Source: Bacillota bacterium
GTDB lineage: Bacteria; Bacillota; UBA4882; UBA8346
Direction: 5' to 3'
Assembly: GCA_029974635.1 (NCBI GenBank)
Contig: JARKQY010000021.1
Location: 1-64,000, forward strand
DNA: 64,000 nucleotides
The notes beneath the pieces are model-generated. The model had not been told where the DNA came from. It did not search any database and was given only the letters and a program-made list of their open reading frames with translations. Below, one piece after another: positions 18,560 through 27,752 of this stretch. The position numbers were made by a program, and so were the translations under genes. Position 1 is the stretch's first letter. Each line of letters starts with the position of its first letter.

Positions 18560-18569
18560 TTTCTTCTCT

Positions 18570-18618
18570 AAAAGGCCATAGCGCAAATTGCCTTTATGCG
18601 TGAGGCCTTTTAATTTTT
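18570..18618 (+). terminator. Terminator after the small Gln/Asn-rich gene
   Basis: AAAAGGCC (18570-18577) pairs with GGCCTTTT (18604-18611). An inner GCGCA/TGCG(T) stem extends the hairpin, and T-rich sequence follows. Confidence 0.75.
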
Positions 18619-18630
18619 CGTCGCTCGTAT

Positions 18631-18706
18631 CTCGTCGTTCGTCACTCGGTTCTTACGAGTGCGCCTTGGCTGGGTTTTTGGAACTACGAACGACGAGCGG
18701 CGCACT
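18631..18706. repeat. Interleaved inverted repeats overlapping the lysR 3' end
   Basis: CTCGTCGTTCGT (18631-18642) is complementary to ACGAACGACGAG (18686-18697), and AGTGCGCC (18658-18665) to GGCGCACT (18699-18706). The two arm pairs alternate rather than nest. CGTCGTTCGT-like sequences also flank the block. It looks like a dispersed intergenic repeat. Its right end supplies the last bases and stop codon of the LysR gene. Confidence 0.55.
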
Positions 18707-19604
18707 AGGAACTACGAGAGATCAGCGCGATGAATTTGAGGCCGGCCTGTGATACCGGTACCTTTTTAAGGGTGATGATTCCCAATTTCCGGGATGGAAT
18801 ACCAGGTTTAATCTTTAATTCAAACACCTCTTTCTTGGCAATGCTTTCCAGGGCGCTTTCCTTCAGAACATGAGCCACCCCCAGGCCCATTTTTGCAAAT
18901 TCAACCAGTAAGTCAACGCTTTCCAGTTCAATCTCCGGTGTTAATGTTATCTTATTTTGGCGCAGGAAATCATCCAGATTGCGCCGGGTGGCGCTGGTTC
19001 TTTCCAGCATGAGCAAGGGATAGGCAGCCAGTTCAGTAATTTCCACCGTTTTTTTTGATAACGGCGCAAATTTGGGAGCTGCGATAAAGATATCTTGGAC
19101 TTTGAACAGCTCTTGAATAGCTATATTCCGGTCATCAAAACTCTCAGTCAATGGTAATGTAACCACTCCCAGGTCGATGGCCCCGTTTCCCAGGATGGTT
19201 TGGATCTGGGACGAGGTCCGGTTGATAACGCGTATTTTGATGTTGGGGTATTGTTGGTTGAAGATCCGCAAAAAAGGGAGTAAACTGTATTTGCAAACCG
19301 TATCGCTGGCTCCGATCCGGATCTCTCCGGAGGCTAGGTTTTGCATTTCAGCAATTTTGTTCTCCGCGGTTTTGATAAGATTAAAAGCCTGTTCGATATG
19401 GACATACAGCAGCCTGCCCTCTGATGTCAGGGAGAGATTCCGGGTGTTGCGGAAAAACAGTTGCATTCCCAGCTTGTTCTCCAAGTTTTTTATGGATTGA
19501 CTGACGGCTGATTGCGAGATGAAAAGCCGGGCGGCAGCTTTGGAAAAGCTTTCATCCTTGGCGGCGTAATAGAAGATCTTATAGAATTCGAAATTAATAT
19601 CCAT
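18705..19604 (-). CDS. LysR family transcriptional regulator
   Basis: A winged helix-turn-helix (residues 1-60, with FSKAAARLFISQSAVSQSIKNLE) is followed by a periplasmic-binding-like effector domain (about 90-295), total 299 residues. The C-terminal residues SRSS come from an intergenic repeat, so the original C terminus may have been altered. It is transcribed away from purL, with a very AT-rich 128-bp divergent gap holding T-N11-A type dyads where it could bind. The effector is unknown. Regulation of purL by a LysR protein would be unusual, so autoregulation is the safer guess. Confidence 0.9.
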   Translation of the reverse strand: MDINFEFYKIFYYAAKDESFSKAAARLFISQSAVSQSIKNLENKLGMQLFFRNTRNLSLTSEGRLLYVHIEQAFNLIKTAENKIAEMQNLASGEIRIGASDTVCKYSLLPFLRIFNQQYPNIKIRVINRTSSQIQTILGNGAIDLGVVTLPLTESFDDRNIAIQELFKVQDIFIAAPKFAPLSKKTVEITELAAYPLLMLERTSATRRNLDDFLRQNKITLTPEIELESVDLLVEFAKMGLGVAHVLKESALESIAKKEVFELKIKPGIPSRKLGIITLKKVPVSQAGLKFIALISRSS

Positions 19605-19732
19605 TGGCGATCTCCTGATTTATGTTTATAATTATAAATAATATTTATCATTAGATATATTAACTTTACTAATCTATTGTATCATATTATAATAAATTCG
19701 AACCAAACTAACCCCCAAAAAGAGGTGTGCGG

Positions 19733-22700
19733 ATGAAAAATTCCAGTGTTCGCCGTATTTTCGTTGAAAAAAAACCGGGATTTGATATTGAAGCCCGGAA
19801 TTTATATGCCGACCTCAAACATAATTTAGGGATTGGCGGTTTAAAAAACGTTAGGCTCATCAACCGGTACGATATACAGGGAGTATCCGCAGCCGAGTTT
19901 GAGAAGGCCCGTTTTACTATTTTTGCAGAACCACCAGTGGATTTGGTATTTAATGAAAAAATTGAGGTGGGAAAAAACTCCCGGGTGCTGGCCATTGAGT
20001 ATTTGCCCGGCCAATATGACCAACGGGCCGATTCGGCGGCACAGTGTGTCCAAATTCTTACCCAAAAGGAAAAACCGGAGATTCGCTGCGCCAAAATAGT
20101 TGTTCTGGAAGGTGTTGTAAGTGATGAGGAGTATCAGCAGATCAAAGAATATTGCATTAATCCGGTGGAGAGCCATGAGGCTGCTTTACAGAAACCAGCC
20201 ACTCTGGATGCTGTAGTTCATATTCCTGAAAACGTAAGTGTTGTTCAAGGGTTCCTGGAAATGACCGCTGCCAAATTAGAGGAATTGTCGAATGAGATGA
20301 ATCTGGCAATGGCCTTGGAAGATTTAAAATTTTGCCAAACCTATTTTAAGGGCACCGAACACCGGGACCCCACCATTACGGAGATTCGGGCCATCGATAC
20401 CTATTGGTCCGATCATTGCCGTCATACCACTTTTCTTACCCGGATCCAGGACGTATCTTTTAAACCAGGTCCATATGAAGCGGTTCTTAAAACCGTATAC
20501 CAGGATTATCTTGCTTCCCGGAAAACGGTTTACCTAAATCATGACAAATATCTTTCCTTAATGGATCTGGCCACTATCGCCATGAAAGAATTGAAACGCC
20601 GGGGGAAACTGGCCGATTTGGATGAATCGGAGGAGATTAACGCTTGCAGTATTGTAGTGAATGTGGATGTTAACGGTGAGAATCAAGAATGGCTCATCAT
20701 GTTTAAGAATGAAACCCATAATCATCCTACCGAGATTGAGCCCTTTGGCGGCGCCGCTACTTGCCTGGGTGGAGCCATTCGGGATCCGTTGTCGGGCAGA
20801 GCTTATGTCTACCAAGCGATGCGGGTGACCGGATGCGGCGATCCCCGGGCTAGAGTGGAAGATACCATCCCGGGGAAATTGCCCCAGCGTAAAATAACCA
20901 CCGGAGCCGCCGCCGGCTATAGCTCCTATGGTAATCAGATTGGACTGGCTACTGGACAGGTGGCGGAGGTTTATCATAATGATTTTATCGCAAAACGAAT
21001 GGAGATTGGGGCCGTTATTGGTGCTGCACCCAGGGAAAATGTGGTCCGGGAAGCCCCGGTATCTGGAGATGTTGTTATTTTGCTGGGAGGGCGAACGGGA
21101 CGTGATGGCTGCGGTGGAGCTACAGGCTCCTCCAAGGAACATACCGAGGAATCCTTATTGACTTGCGGCGCTGAAGTTCAAAAGGGAAATCCGCCCACCG
21201 AACGAAAGATCCAGCGTTTATTCCGGAATCTGGCGGTGAGCCGGATGATCAAAAAATGCAATGATTTTGGAGCAGGCGGTGTAGCTGTAGCTATCGGAGA
21301 ATTAGCGGAAGGCTTGTCCATCGATCTGGATGCCATCCCGAAGAAATATGAAGGCCTGGACGGAACGGAACTGGCCATATCCGAATCCCAGGAACGGATG
21401 GCCGTGGTGGTGAGTCCAAGAGATATGACTGCGTTCATCGATGCCGCCCGGGAGGAAAATCTGGAAGCTACGGTAGTTGCGTTGGTAACTGAGGAAAAAA
21501 GGCTTAAAATGACCTGGCGGGGGCAGACTATCGTTAATCTAAGCCGGCAGTTCTTGAACAGCAACGGCGTTTTACAAACTGCCAAAGTAACCGTGGATTC
21601 CCCCCGGCCTGATGAGAATTATTTCCGTTGTTCCGCCTGGGAGGTTGTAACCCGTTGCGGCAGCCTGGAAGATGCATGGCTGCAAAATCTGCAGCAATTA
21701 AACATATGCAGCCAAAAGGGATTGGTTGAAAGGTTCGATAGCACCATCGGCGCGGGAACGGTATTAATGCCCTTCGGCGGCAAATACCAGCTTACCCCGG
21801 CAGAAGGAATGGTTGCCAAAATTCCGGTATTGAACGGAACCACGAATACGGGAACCGTGATGACCTTTGGGTATAATCCGGATCTGGCCAAATGGAGCCC
21901 CTTTCATGGAGCTCTATATGCCATCATTGAGGCAGCCAGCAAAGTGGTAGCCATTGGCGGCGATTACCGCAAAATTCGGTTGACTTTGCAAGAATATTTT
22001 GAGAAGCTTGGCAAGGATCCCTTGAAATGGGGGAAGCCTTTCAGCGCGTTGCTGGGCGCGTATTACGCCCAAATGGCCTTAGGCGTTCCGGCCATCGGAG
22101 GCAAGGACAGTATGAGCGGCACTTTCAAGGAGATGACGGTTCCGCCCACTCTGGTGGCTTTCGCGGTAACAACGGTGGCTGTAAACCGGGCGCTTTCCAA
22201 TGAATTTAAAGAAACCGGCAGCCGGGTGATATTGGTGCCTTTAGAGCGGGATGTTTGTGATATTCCGGTTTTTGGGCAGCTTGAGCGTAATTTCATTAAG
22301 ATCCATGATTTGATTCGGGCCGGGAAAGTTTTGTCCGCCCAAAGCATTCGCCGTGGCGGGTTGGCTGAGGCCATCTCCAAAATGTGTTTCGGCAATAAGA
22401 TCGGTTTTGTATTTGAAGGATATATGGATCCGGAAAATCTGTTTTCCCCCGATTATGGCTCATTGGTGCTTGAAATACCAGGTTCTGAAGATATTCATAC
22501 TTTACTCTCTGGATTGAATTATTGTTGTTTAGGATATACCACTGCGGAACCCGCGATTCAAATCAATAATACCGTAATTAACCTGGAGAGGGCTCTTGAA
22601 AAGTGGCAAGAACCGTTGGAAGCCGTTTTTCCGACGAAGGTCCCGGCAAAACAATCCAGCCATCCGGTCCGTTACGAATATGCTCATGGCGGTGGCGGTA

Positions 22701-23518
22701 AACCCATCGCTCCTGTTGCCAGACCGCGGATTTTTATGCCGGTTTTTCCGGGGACCAATTGTGAATATGATACAGCCGAGGCCTTTGAAAGAGCGGGTGG
22801 CATTACCGATATGATGATTATCCGGAATCTCTCTCCGTGGGAGATAGAGGCTTCCATTGAAATGATGGCCCGGAAGATTGATAACGCCCAAATCATTATG
22901 CTGCCGGGAGGATTCAGCGGCGGTGATGAGCCGGACGGTTCCGGAAAATTTATTGCCACCGCATTTCGTAATCCCTATGTCAAAGATGCTGTAATGCGAT
23001 TATTGCGGCAACGGGACGGATTAATGCTGGGGATCTGCAACGGATTTCAGGCCTTGATAAAGTTGGGACTGGTGCCGTACGGCGAGATCCGGGATATCGA
23101 AGACTCGGATCCAACCCTGACATTCAATACCATTGGGCGGCATGTCTCCTGTATGGCCAGGACCAAAGTTGGCTCGACCCTTTCACCCTGGTTGAACAAG
23201 GTAAAACTCGGAGATATTCATACCATTGCGGTTTCTCACGGCGAAGGCCGGTTTGTGGCCAATGAGCAGGTTTTAAAAATACTGCTTCAAAACGGGCAAA
23301 TCGCGACTCAATATGTGGATCCCGATGGTGAACCCACTTGTAATCTGCCTTATAACCCCAACGGATCCATAGAGGCCATCGAGGGAATTACCAGTCCCGA
23401 CGGCCGGATATTCGGTAAAATGGGCCATTCGGAGCGGGTAGGACCGAATGTCGCCAAAAACGTACCCGGTGCGAAAGAGCAGCTGATATTTGAGGCCGGA
23501 GTGGAATATTTCAAGTAA
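19733..23518 (+). CDS. purL: Phosphoribosylformylglycinamidine synthase, single-chain form
   Basis: Catalyses the fourth step of purine synthesis: FGAR plus glutamine and ATP gives FGAM. At about 1262 residues it fuses the synthase (two AIR-synthase-type halves, with HNHPTEIEPFGGAATCLGG in the first and GGKDSMSGTF in the second) to a C-terminal class I glutamine amidotransferase. That domain begins about residue 1005 and has nucleophile Cys1102 in GICNGFQ and His1169 in VSHGEGRF. Most Bacillota use separate PurL, PurQ and PurS; the long clade II form occurs in clostridia. ATG 19733 follows AGAGGTG at 19721-19727. No other purine gene is adjacent. Confidence 0.96.
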   Translation: MKNSSVRRIFVEKKPGFDIEARNLYADLKHNLGIGGLKNVRLINRYDIQGVSAAEFEKARFTIFAEPPVDLVFNEKIEVGKNSRVLAIEYLPGQYDQRADSAAQCVQILTQKEKPEIRCAKIVVLEGVVSDEEYQQIKEYCINPVESHEAALQKPATLDAVVHIPENVSVVQGFLEMTAAKLEELSNEMNLAMALEDLKFCQTYFKGTEHRDPTITEIRAIDTYWSDHCRHTTFLTRIQDVSFKPGPYEAVLKTVYQDYLASRKTVYLNHDKYLSLMDLATIAMKELKRRGKLADLDESEEINACSIVVNVDVNGENQEWLIMFKNETHNHPTEIEPFGGAATCLGGAIRDPLSGRAYVYQAMRVTGCGDPRARVEDTIPGKLPQRKITTGAAAGYSSYGNQIGLATGQVAEVYHNDFIAKRMEIGAVIGAAPRENVVREAPVSGDVVILLGGRTGRDGCGGATGSSKEHTEESLLTCGAEVQKGNPPTERKIQRLFRNLAVSRMIKKCNDFGAGGVAVAIGELAEGLSIDLDAIPKKYEGLDGTELAISESQERMAVVVSPRDMTAFIDAAREENLEATVVALVTEEKRLKMTWRGQTIVNLSRQFLNSNGVLQTAKVTVDSPRPDENYFRCSAWEVVTRCGSLEDAWLQNLQQLNICSQKGLVERFDSTIGAGTVLMPFGGKYQLTPAEGMVAKIPVLNGTTNTGTVMTFGYNPDLAKWSPFHGALYAIIEAASKVVAIGGDYRKIRLTLQEYFEKLGKDPLKWGKPFSALLGAYYAQMALGVPAIGGKDSMSGTFKEMTVPPTLVAFAVTTVAVNRALSNEFKETGSRVILVPLERDVCDIPVFGQLERNFIKIHDLIRAGKVLSAQSIRRGGLAEAISKMCFGNKIGFVFEGYMDPENLFSPDYGSLVLEIPGSEDIHTLLSGLNYCCLGYTTAEPAIQINNTVINLERALEKWQEPLEAVFPTKVPAKQSSHPVRYEYAHGGGGKPIAPVARPRIFMPVFPGTNCEYDTAEAFERAGGITDMMIIRNLSPWEIEASIEMMARKIDNAQIIMLPGGFSGGDEPDGSGKFIATAFRNPYVKDAVMRLLRQRDGLMLGICNGFQALIKLGLVPYGEIRDIEDSDPTLTFNTIGRHVSCMARTKVGSTLSPWLNKVKLGDIHTIAVSHGEGRFVANEQVLKILLQNGQIATQYVDPDGEPTCNLPYNPNGSIEAIEGITSPDGRIFGKMGHSERVGPNVAKNVPGAKEQLIFEAGVEYFK

Positions 23519-23546
23519 GAAACCATTGGGTAAAGGTGAAATCCGG

Positions 23547-24557
23547 ATGAAATGGTTAAAACCGAAGGAATGCGGTTTATGCAAAGCGGCTTATACGTGT
23601 CCTGCCAAAAACGGCGCTTCAAAAATAACCCGGCTGCCTGATTACTGGTTGCAGAAGGTTTTGCGAAAGATATCAGCCGCAGCCCAGTTTCCGGCCGGGC
23701 TATACCTGCAGTTTCATACCGATTCCACCCGGCTGGTCATCAAATATGGCTGCGGAATGGCGGCCGGGGTCGTGCCGCAAAAAATGGCGATCCAGGTAAA
23801 CGAACATTTACTGGAGTATCAGGTTCAATCCGGTGAAGAAAATGAATTTATGATCAATTTGCACAATGCCGCCGTTAAATTGATTACCATTCATCTCCCT
23901 TGGGGAGCGGAAATGATTCTCTCCGGGATTGGCATTGACGACAACGCCACTCTTGCCCCTTGCCATGATAAACGCAAAACCATCTGTTTTTGCGGTGATT
24001 CCGTGACTCAAGGGTTCTATGCTTCCAATCCGGTTTTGACTTATCCTTATTTAGTCAGCCGGGAACTGGGTATGCATTGTATCAATCATGGTTATAGCAG
24101 TTTGATATTACCGGATCCGGGAACTGCAATCTATCTTGCCAAAGAAGTATCCTGGGACATACTCTGTATTTCCCTGGGTGTAAATGCTTACCTTACCGGC
24201 TCCAAATCGGCGGCGGAATTTGAAAAGCTGTATCGCGTGTTTCTGGAAATCATCCGTTTGTCCAAACCCAATAAACCCATATTTTGCATTACGCCTATTT
24301 GGCAAAAAGACAGTGACGGCGACGGTGTAAAAAATGCCAAGCGGAACAGCCTGCAAGATTATCGCAAGGCTGTTCAAAACGCGGTCCTTCATTTTCAAAC
24401 CAAAGATCCGCATTTCTATTTAATTAATGGCTTGTTATTGATTGATTCGGGGGAAGATCTTTGCGATGACGGACTGCATCCCGATGATTCGGGAATGAAA
24501 GCCATTGCCAAAGGTATTTTGTTGTCGTTGAAAATTAATGGCTTTAAAGTCGATTGA
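23547..24557 (+). CDS. SGNH/GDSL-family hydrolase with N-terminal beta domain
   Basis: This is a predicted esterase or lipase. The C-terminal SGNH domain has Ser152 in FCGDSVTQG, a Gly in SLGVNAY, and Asp308 and His311 in DDGLHPDD. The first 130 residues include a cysteine cluster (CGLCKAAYTC) and a beta-sandwich-like part, as in two-domain carbohydrate esterases. There is no signal peptide, so it should be cytoplasmic. The ATG at 23547 has AAAGGTGAA 6 bases upstream, 28 bases after the purL stop, so it may be co-transcribed with purL. Deacetylation of sugars or oligosaccharides is likely but unproven. Confidence 0.82.
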   Translation: MKWLKPKECGLCKAAYTCPAKNGASKITRLPDYWLQKVLRKISAAAQFPAGLYLQFHTDSTRLVIKYGCGMAAGVVPQKMAIQVNEHLLEYQVQSGEENEFMINLHNAAVKLITIHLPWGAEMILSGIGIDDNATLAPCHDKRKTICFCGDSVTQGFYASNPVLTYPYLVSRELGMHCINHGYSSLILPDPGTAIYLAKEVSWDILCISLGVNAYLTGSKSAAEFEKLYRVFLEIIRLSKPNKPIFCITPIWQKDSDGDGVKNAKRNSLQDYRKAVQNAVLHFQTKDPHFYLINGLLLIDSGEDLCDDGLHPDDSGMKAIAKGILLSLKINGFKVD

Positions 24558-24596
24558 TCTTGGATTACAATAGGGTGCTGGTCAAAGAACATTTTA

Positions 24597-24693
24597 GACG
24601 GGATTTACAGGATTTATTGGATTAAAGCATTTTACACCTTCGTTTTTAGCTCTTGCATATATAAAAAATCCTCTTAATCCAGTTAATCCTGTC
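24597..24693. repeat. Imperfect inverted-repeat element in intergenic DNA
   Basis: The left arm (24597-24614) and right arm (24676-24693) pair over about 18 positions with two mismatches and one wobble. They carry GGATT/AATCC words of the type GGATTAACAGGATT that recur in intergenic repeats of many bacteria. The spacer is AT-rich. Nothing else is visible in the 252-bp gap apart from the ribosome site of the next gene. Confidence 0.55.
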
Positions 24694-24809
24694 AAAAAAA
24701 GCCTTACTGTATATCAGTTTGCAGGATGGTCTGAAAAAATTCTGTATATTTTGAACATGATTTTGATTGTTAAGATACTGCAAATTCTAATCCGGGTTAG
24801 GAGGAATAA

Positions 24810-25622
24810 ATGGTCAGTTCTACCGCCATCGCTTTTATGTTATTATCGATTGTCATTGTATTTGGAGTGCCCATTGGCTTGTGGCTTTATTTTTACAAGT
24901 CTTACAAGATTGCTTTCAAAGCGGTTGCTGTTGGCGCGCTGGTGTTTTTTGTATTTCAGATTCTTCTCCGGATCCCTCTATTAAGCCTGTTAGCCGGTAT
25001 GGGTTGGATTAAGAATATAACCGGATCCGGTTCCTGGCTAAATATATTATTTTACGCTCTATTTTTGGCATTTACGGCCGGGATCTTCGAGGAAGTCGGA
25101 AGGTATTTGGGGTTCAAGTTTTTCCTCCGCAAGGAACTGGCATGGAAAAACGGCGTTGCTTTCGGAGTCGGCCACGGGGGTGCCGAAGCCGTTTTATTGG
25201 TCGGATTTGGAACTTTTAATTATATTATCTATAGTTTGTTAATTAATGCCGGTAAGTTTAGCAGCCTGGTGGCCGCCAAACTGCCTTCTCAAGTCGCCGA
25301 AAACTTGCGAAACCTGCTGGTGAATTCACCTCCCTGGATGTTTGGGCTGGGAGGCGTTGAACGAATCATGGCCATGATGATCCATATCGGTTTTTCAGTA
25401 TTGGTATTATACAGCGTAATGGCCCGAAAGCCCCGGTTTTTGCTTTATGCGGTATTGCTTCACGGGATTGTCAATCTTCCGGCGGGATTATACCAATTAA
25501 AAGTTTTGAATATTTGGATTACCGAGGTTTTTGTCCTTATTGCCGCCGGATTAAGCTGGTATTTAGCTTATAAGTTTAAACCGGTTTTTGATAAATTGAA
25601 GAAATCGGAGGAGGTTTCATGA
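24810..25622 (+). CDS. YhfC family intramembrane protease-like protein
   Basis: A 270-residue polytopic membrane protein with about seven helices. It carries EEVGR (Glu94-Arg98) followed by VAFGVGHGGAEAV, the paired acidic/His motifs of the YhfC family, which is distantly related to CPBP (CAAX-type) intramembrane metalloproteases. The substrate is unknown. ATG 24810 has a perfect TTAGGAGGAATAA site. Its stop overlaps the dapA start (ATGA), so the two are translationally coupled with a PAP2 gene behind. Confidence 0.85.
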   Translation: MVSSTAIAFMLLSIVIVFGVPIGLWLYFYKSYKIAFKAVAVGALVFFVFQILLRIPLLSLLAGMGWIKNITGSGSWLNILFYALFLAFTAGIFEEVGRYLGFKFFLRKELAWKNGVAFGVGHGGAEAVLLVGFGTFNYIIYSLLINAGKFSSLVAAKLPSQVAENLRNLLVNSPPWMFGLGGVERIMAMMIHIGFSVLVLYSVMARKPRFLLYAVLLHGIVNLPAGLYQLKVLNIWITEVFVLIAAGLSWYLAYKFKPVFDKLKKSEEVS

Positions 25623-26494
25623 AGGTACAAGGCGTATGGCTTCCAATAGTAACCCCGTTTATCAATGATGAAGTCGATTATGAATCTTACCAAAAGTTAA
25701 TCGAGTACTATCTTCAAAAGGGGATTCATGGTTTGATTCCGCTGGGGACTACCGGAGAAAGTCCTACGGTGGGCGAGGCCGAATTTGAACAAATTATCGA
25801 CCGGACCGTCGCCATCGTAAATAAACGGGTCCCGGTCTTTGCCGGAGTGGGAGGTAATTGTACCCACAAAACGGTCCAATTGGTAAACAAGATTGAAAAA
25901 TATAATATCGACGGCATTTTGTCCGTTTGTCCCTATTATAACCGGCCGGATCAAAACGGGATTTATCAACATTTTTTAAAGATTGCGGAGTCCACTGATT
26001 TGTCCATCTTGATTTATAATATTCCCTACCGGACCGGCCGCAATATCGAAAATGATACCATGCATAGACTGGCTGGTATACAAAACATTATCGGAGTGAA
26101 AGACTCCTGCGGGGATTTCAAGCAAGCCATAGAACTTTTGCAACACCGGCCGGCTGATTTTTCAATTCTTACCGGAGAGGATATTTTATTCTATTCTACC
26201 CTTGGATTGGGCGGTGATGGAGGCATACTGGCCTCAGCTCACCTGGAAACCGGCAAGTTCGTTTCGATTTTTAATTTGATGCAAGAAAACAATTATCAAA
26301 GAGCTTTGGAAATATGGCGCGAAATTGCTGATTTGATTCCCTTGTTGTTTGTGGAGCCCAATCCGGCGCCTTTAAAATATTGCTTATGGAATCAGGGATT
26401 GATTCAATCTCCGGAAACCAGGCTACCGATTACCGGGATTTCGGAGGGACTGAAAGCCAGGTTGAATGGGGTGATAATGGTTGAAAATGATTAA
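25619..26494 (+). CDS. dapA: 4-hydroxy-tetrahydrodipicolinate synthase
   Basis: Condenses pyruvate with aspartate semialdehyde at the start of the lysine/diaminopimelate/dipicolinate branch. Lys161 in IGVKDSCGD forms the Schiff base, Tyr133 in IYNIPYRTG is the catalytic tyrosine, and GTTGESPT is the substrate loop. These positions match the numbering of the E. coli enzyme. It has 291 residues, a TIM barrel, cytoplasmic. Overlap with yhfC-like and PAP2 genes is odd for a lysine gene and suggests a link with cell wall or spore function. A related aldolase (DapA/NAL superfamily) is the alternative. Confidence 0.9.
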   Translation: MKVQGVWLPIVTPFINDEVDYESYQKLIEYYLQKGIHGLIPLGTTGESPTVGEAEFEQIIDRTVAIVNKRVPVFAGVGGNCTHKTVQLVNKIEKYNIDGILSVCPYYNRPDQNGIYQHFLKIAESTDLSILIYNIPYRTGRNIENDTMHRLAGIQNIIGVKDSCGDFKQAIELLQHRPADFSILTGEDILFYSTLGLGGDGGILASAHLETGKFVSIFNLMQENNYQRALEIWREIADLIPLLFVEPNPAPLKYCLWNQGLIQSPETRLPITGISEGLKARLNGVIMVEND

Positions 26495-27335
26495 ATTTTT
26501 ACAGTCCTTCGCCAATCCTTTTCTGGACAAAATCTTCATCGGCATTACCATGCTGGGGGAAGATTATTTTTTTATCCTAATCGTGGCTTTATTATTTTGG
26601 TGCATCCGGAAAGAATGGGGTTACCGGCTTGGCGTGGTTTTGTTGACGAGTTCGGTTTTGAATTTAACCGTCAAAGAAGTATTCCAAGTGCCGCGTCCGA
26701 TTGGAGAACCGGGGATTCGCTCGCTACGGCTGGAAACCGCCGGGGGATTTTCTTTTCCAAGCGGCCATACTCAGAATATCGCCGTACTTTCCGTCACACT
26801 GGCTCTCTGGGCCAAGAAACACTGGATACATATTTTCAGTATTCTAGCTATTGTTTTGGTAGGCATTTCCCGGATGTACCTGGGAGTACATACACCGGTG
26901 GATGTAATTGGCGGAGCAGTCATCGGAGCTGGTTGGGCGTTGGGGATTAACCGGTTATTTGACTATGCGGAATCTAGACTGATTGCGCACCGGCGTGTAC
27001 AGATTGTTTTTTTTCTGCTTGGTCTTGGTATTTTGATTGGCCTTTGTTATTTTGCGACTCCCGATTATGGTAAGGCTTCCGGAGCGGCCCTGGGGTTATT
27101 AACGGGGTACTTTGTCGAGCCAAGGTTTATCGGGTATGAGCCTAAGGCGCGGTTTTGGAAGCAAGTGGTGAAGTTTGTGTTGGGAATTACTGTGCTGTTA
27201 GGGATCGAGATTTTCGGCAAGCAGCTGTTGCCGGACCGGTTAATAGGCCATTTCATTAGGTATTATCTGATGGGAATCTGGGCCACCATCCTGGCGCCTT
27301 TAATATTTAAAACGATGTTTATCGAAAAAAAATAA
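26481..27335 (+). CDS. PAP2 family membrane phosphatase
   Basis: A polytopic lipid-phosphate phosphatase. The three catalytic motifs are visible: KEVFQVPRP (KX6RP), FPSGH (PSGH) and SRMYLGVHTPVD (SRX5H). Four or five further helices follow, with YFVEPRF near residue 210. Likely substrates are undecaprenyl pyrophosphate or phosphatidylglycerol-phosphate-like lipids at the outer face of the membrane. TTG 26481 sits 6 bases from TGGGGTGA; ATG 26487 is the alternative. The start lies inside the dapA 3' end. A hairpin terminator follows, closing the three-gene unit. Confidence 0.9.
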   Translation: MKMIKFLQSFANPFLDKIFIGITMLGEDYFFILIVALLFWCIRKEWGYRLGVVLLTSSVLNLTVKEVFQVPRPIGEPGIRSLRLETAGGFSFPSGHTQNIAVLSVTLALWAKKHWIHIFSILAIVLVGISRMYLGVHTPVDVIGGAVIGAGWALGINRLFDYAESRLIAHRRVQIVFFLLGLGILIGLCYFATPDYGKASGAALGLLTGYFVEPRFIGYEPKARFWKQVVKFVLGITVLLGIEIFGKQLLPDRLIGHFIRYYLMGIWATILAPLIFKTMFIEKK

Positions 27336-27367
27336 ACAATTAATGTTAAATCGACAGATGTTTGCCG

Positions 27368-27403
27368 GCTTCAGGCTAATTCGCCCGAAGCTTTAATTTT
27401 TTA
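27368..27403 (+). terminator. Terminator after the YhfC-dapA-PAP2 unit
   Basis: GCTTCAGG (27368-27375) pairs with CCCGAAGC (27384-27391) with one mismatch, followed by TTTAATTTTTTAT. Confidence 0.65.
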
Positions 27404-27566
27404 TTTGATAGCAAAGGAACTAATTTGGTAAACTTCCAGATCTGTAAACCATAGTTTTTCCCTGTAAAAATCGCTGTTTATTGACACCCTTTATTTTGAA
27501 TTTCATATACTGCTTATGAGCCTTTGGCCTAAAATTAACAGTATGGTTCAAGATGAAAGGAACTAT

Positions 27567-27682
27567 AAGAAGTGTGATAAACTCTATTCTTAACAAAATA
27601 TGCGCACTTCTTCCCAAGAAGTTATGTGAAAACGCAAGGAGAATCGTTTTTGTTTTACTGAAAGGAATCTTTTTCACATAAC
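27567..27682. repeat. Two successive inverted repeats in a 417-bp gap
   Basis: AAGAAGTG (27567-27574) pairs with CACTTCTT (27605-27612), and GTTATGTGAAAA (27621-27632) pairs perfectly with TTTTCACATAAC (27671-27682). Two hairpins in tandem recall the layout of the repeats at 36.1 and 45.8 kb, though the sequences differ. The rest of the gap (27404-27752) has no recognised gene. Confidence 0.5.
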
Positions 27683-27752
27683 GTCTACGAGAGCTATTTG
27701 CGCCAGTCATATTTTGTTTGGGAGCAAATATAGTCGTAAAGGAGGTCTACCA

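Noticed and set aside
19605-19732. Purine riboswitch or PurR box before purL
   Set aside because: No conserved purine-riboswitch core or PurBox pair was visible in this AT-rich gap.
20558-21142. Long minus-strand open frame inside purL
   Set aside because: It mirrors purL codons, has no ribosome site and its composition is that of a shadow frame.
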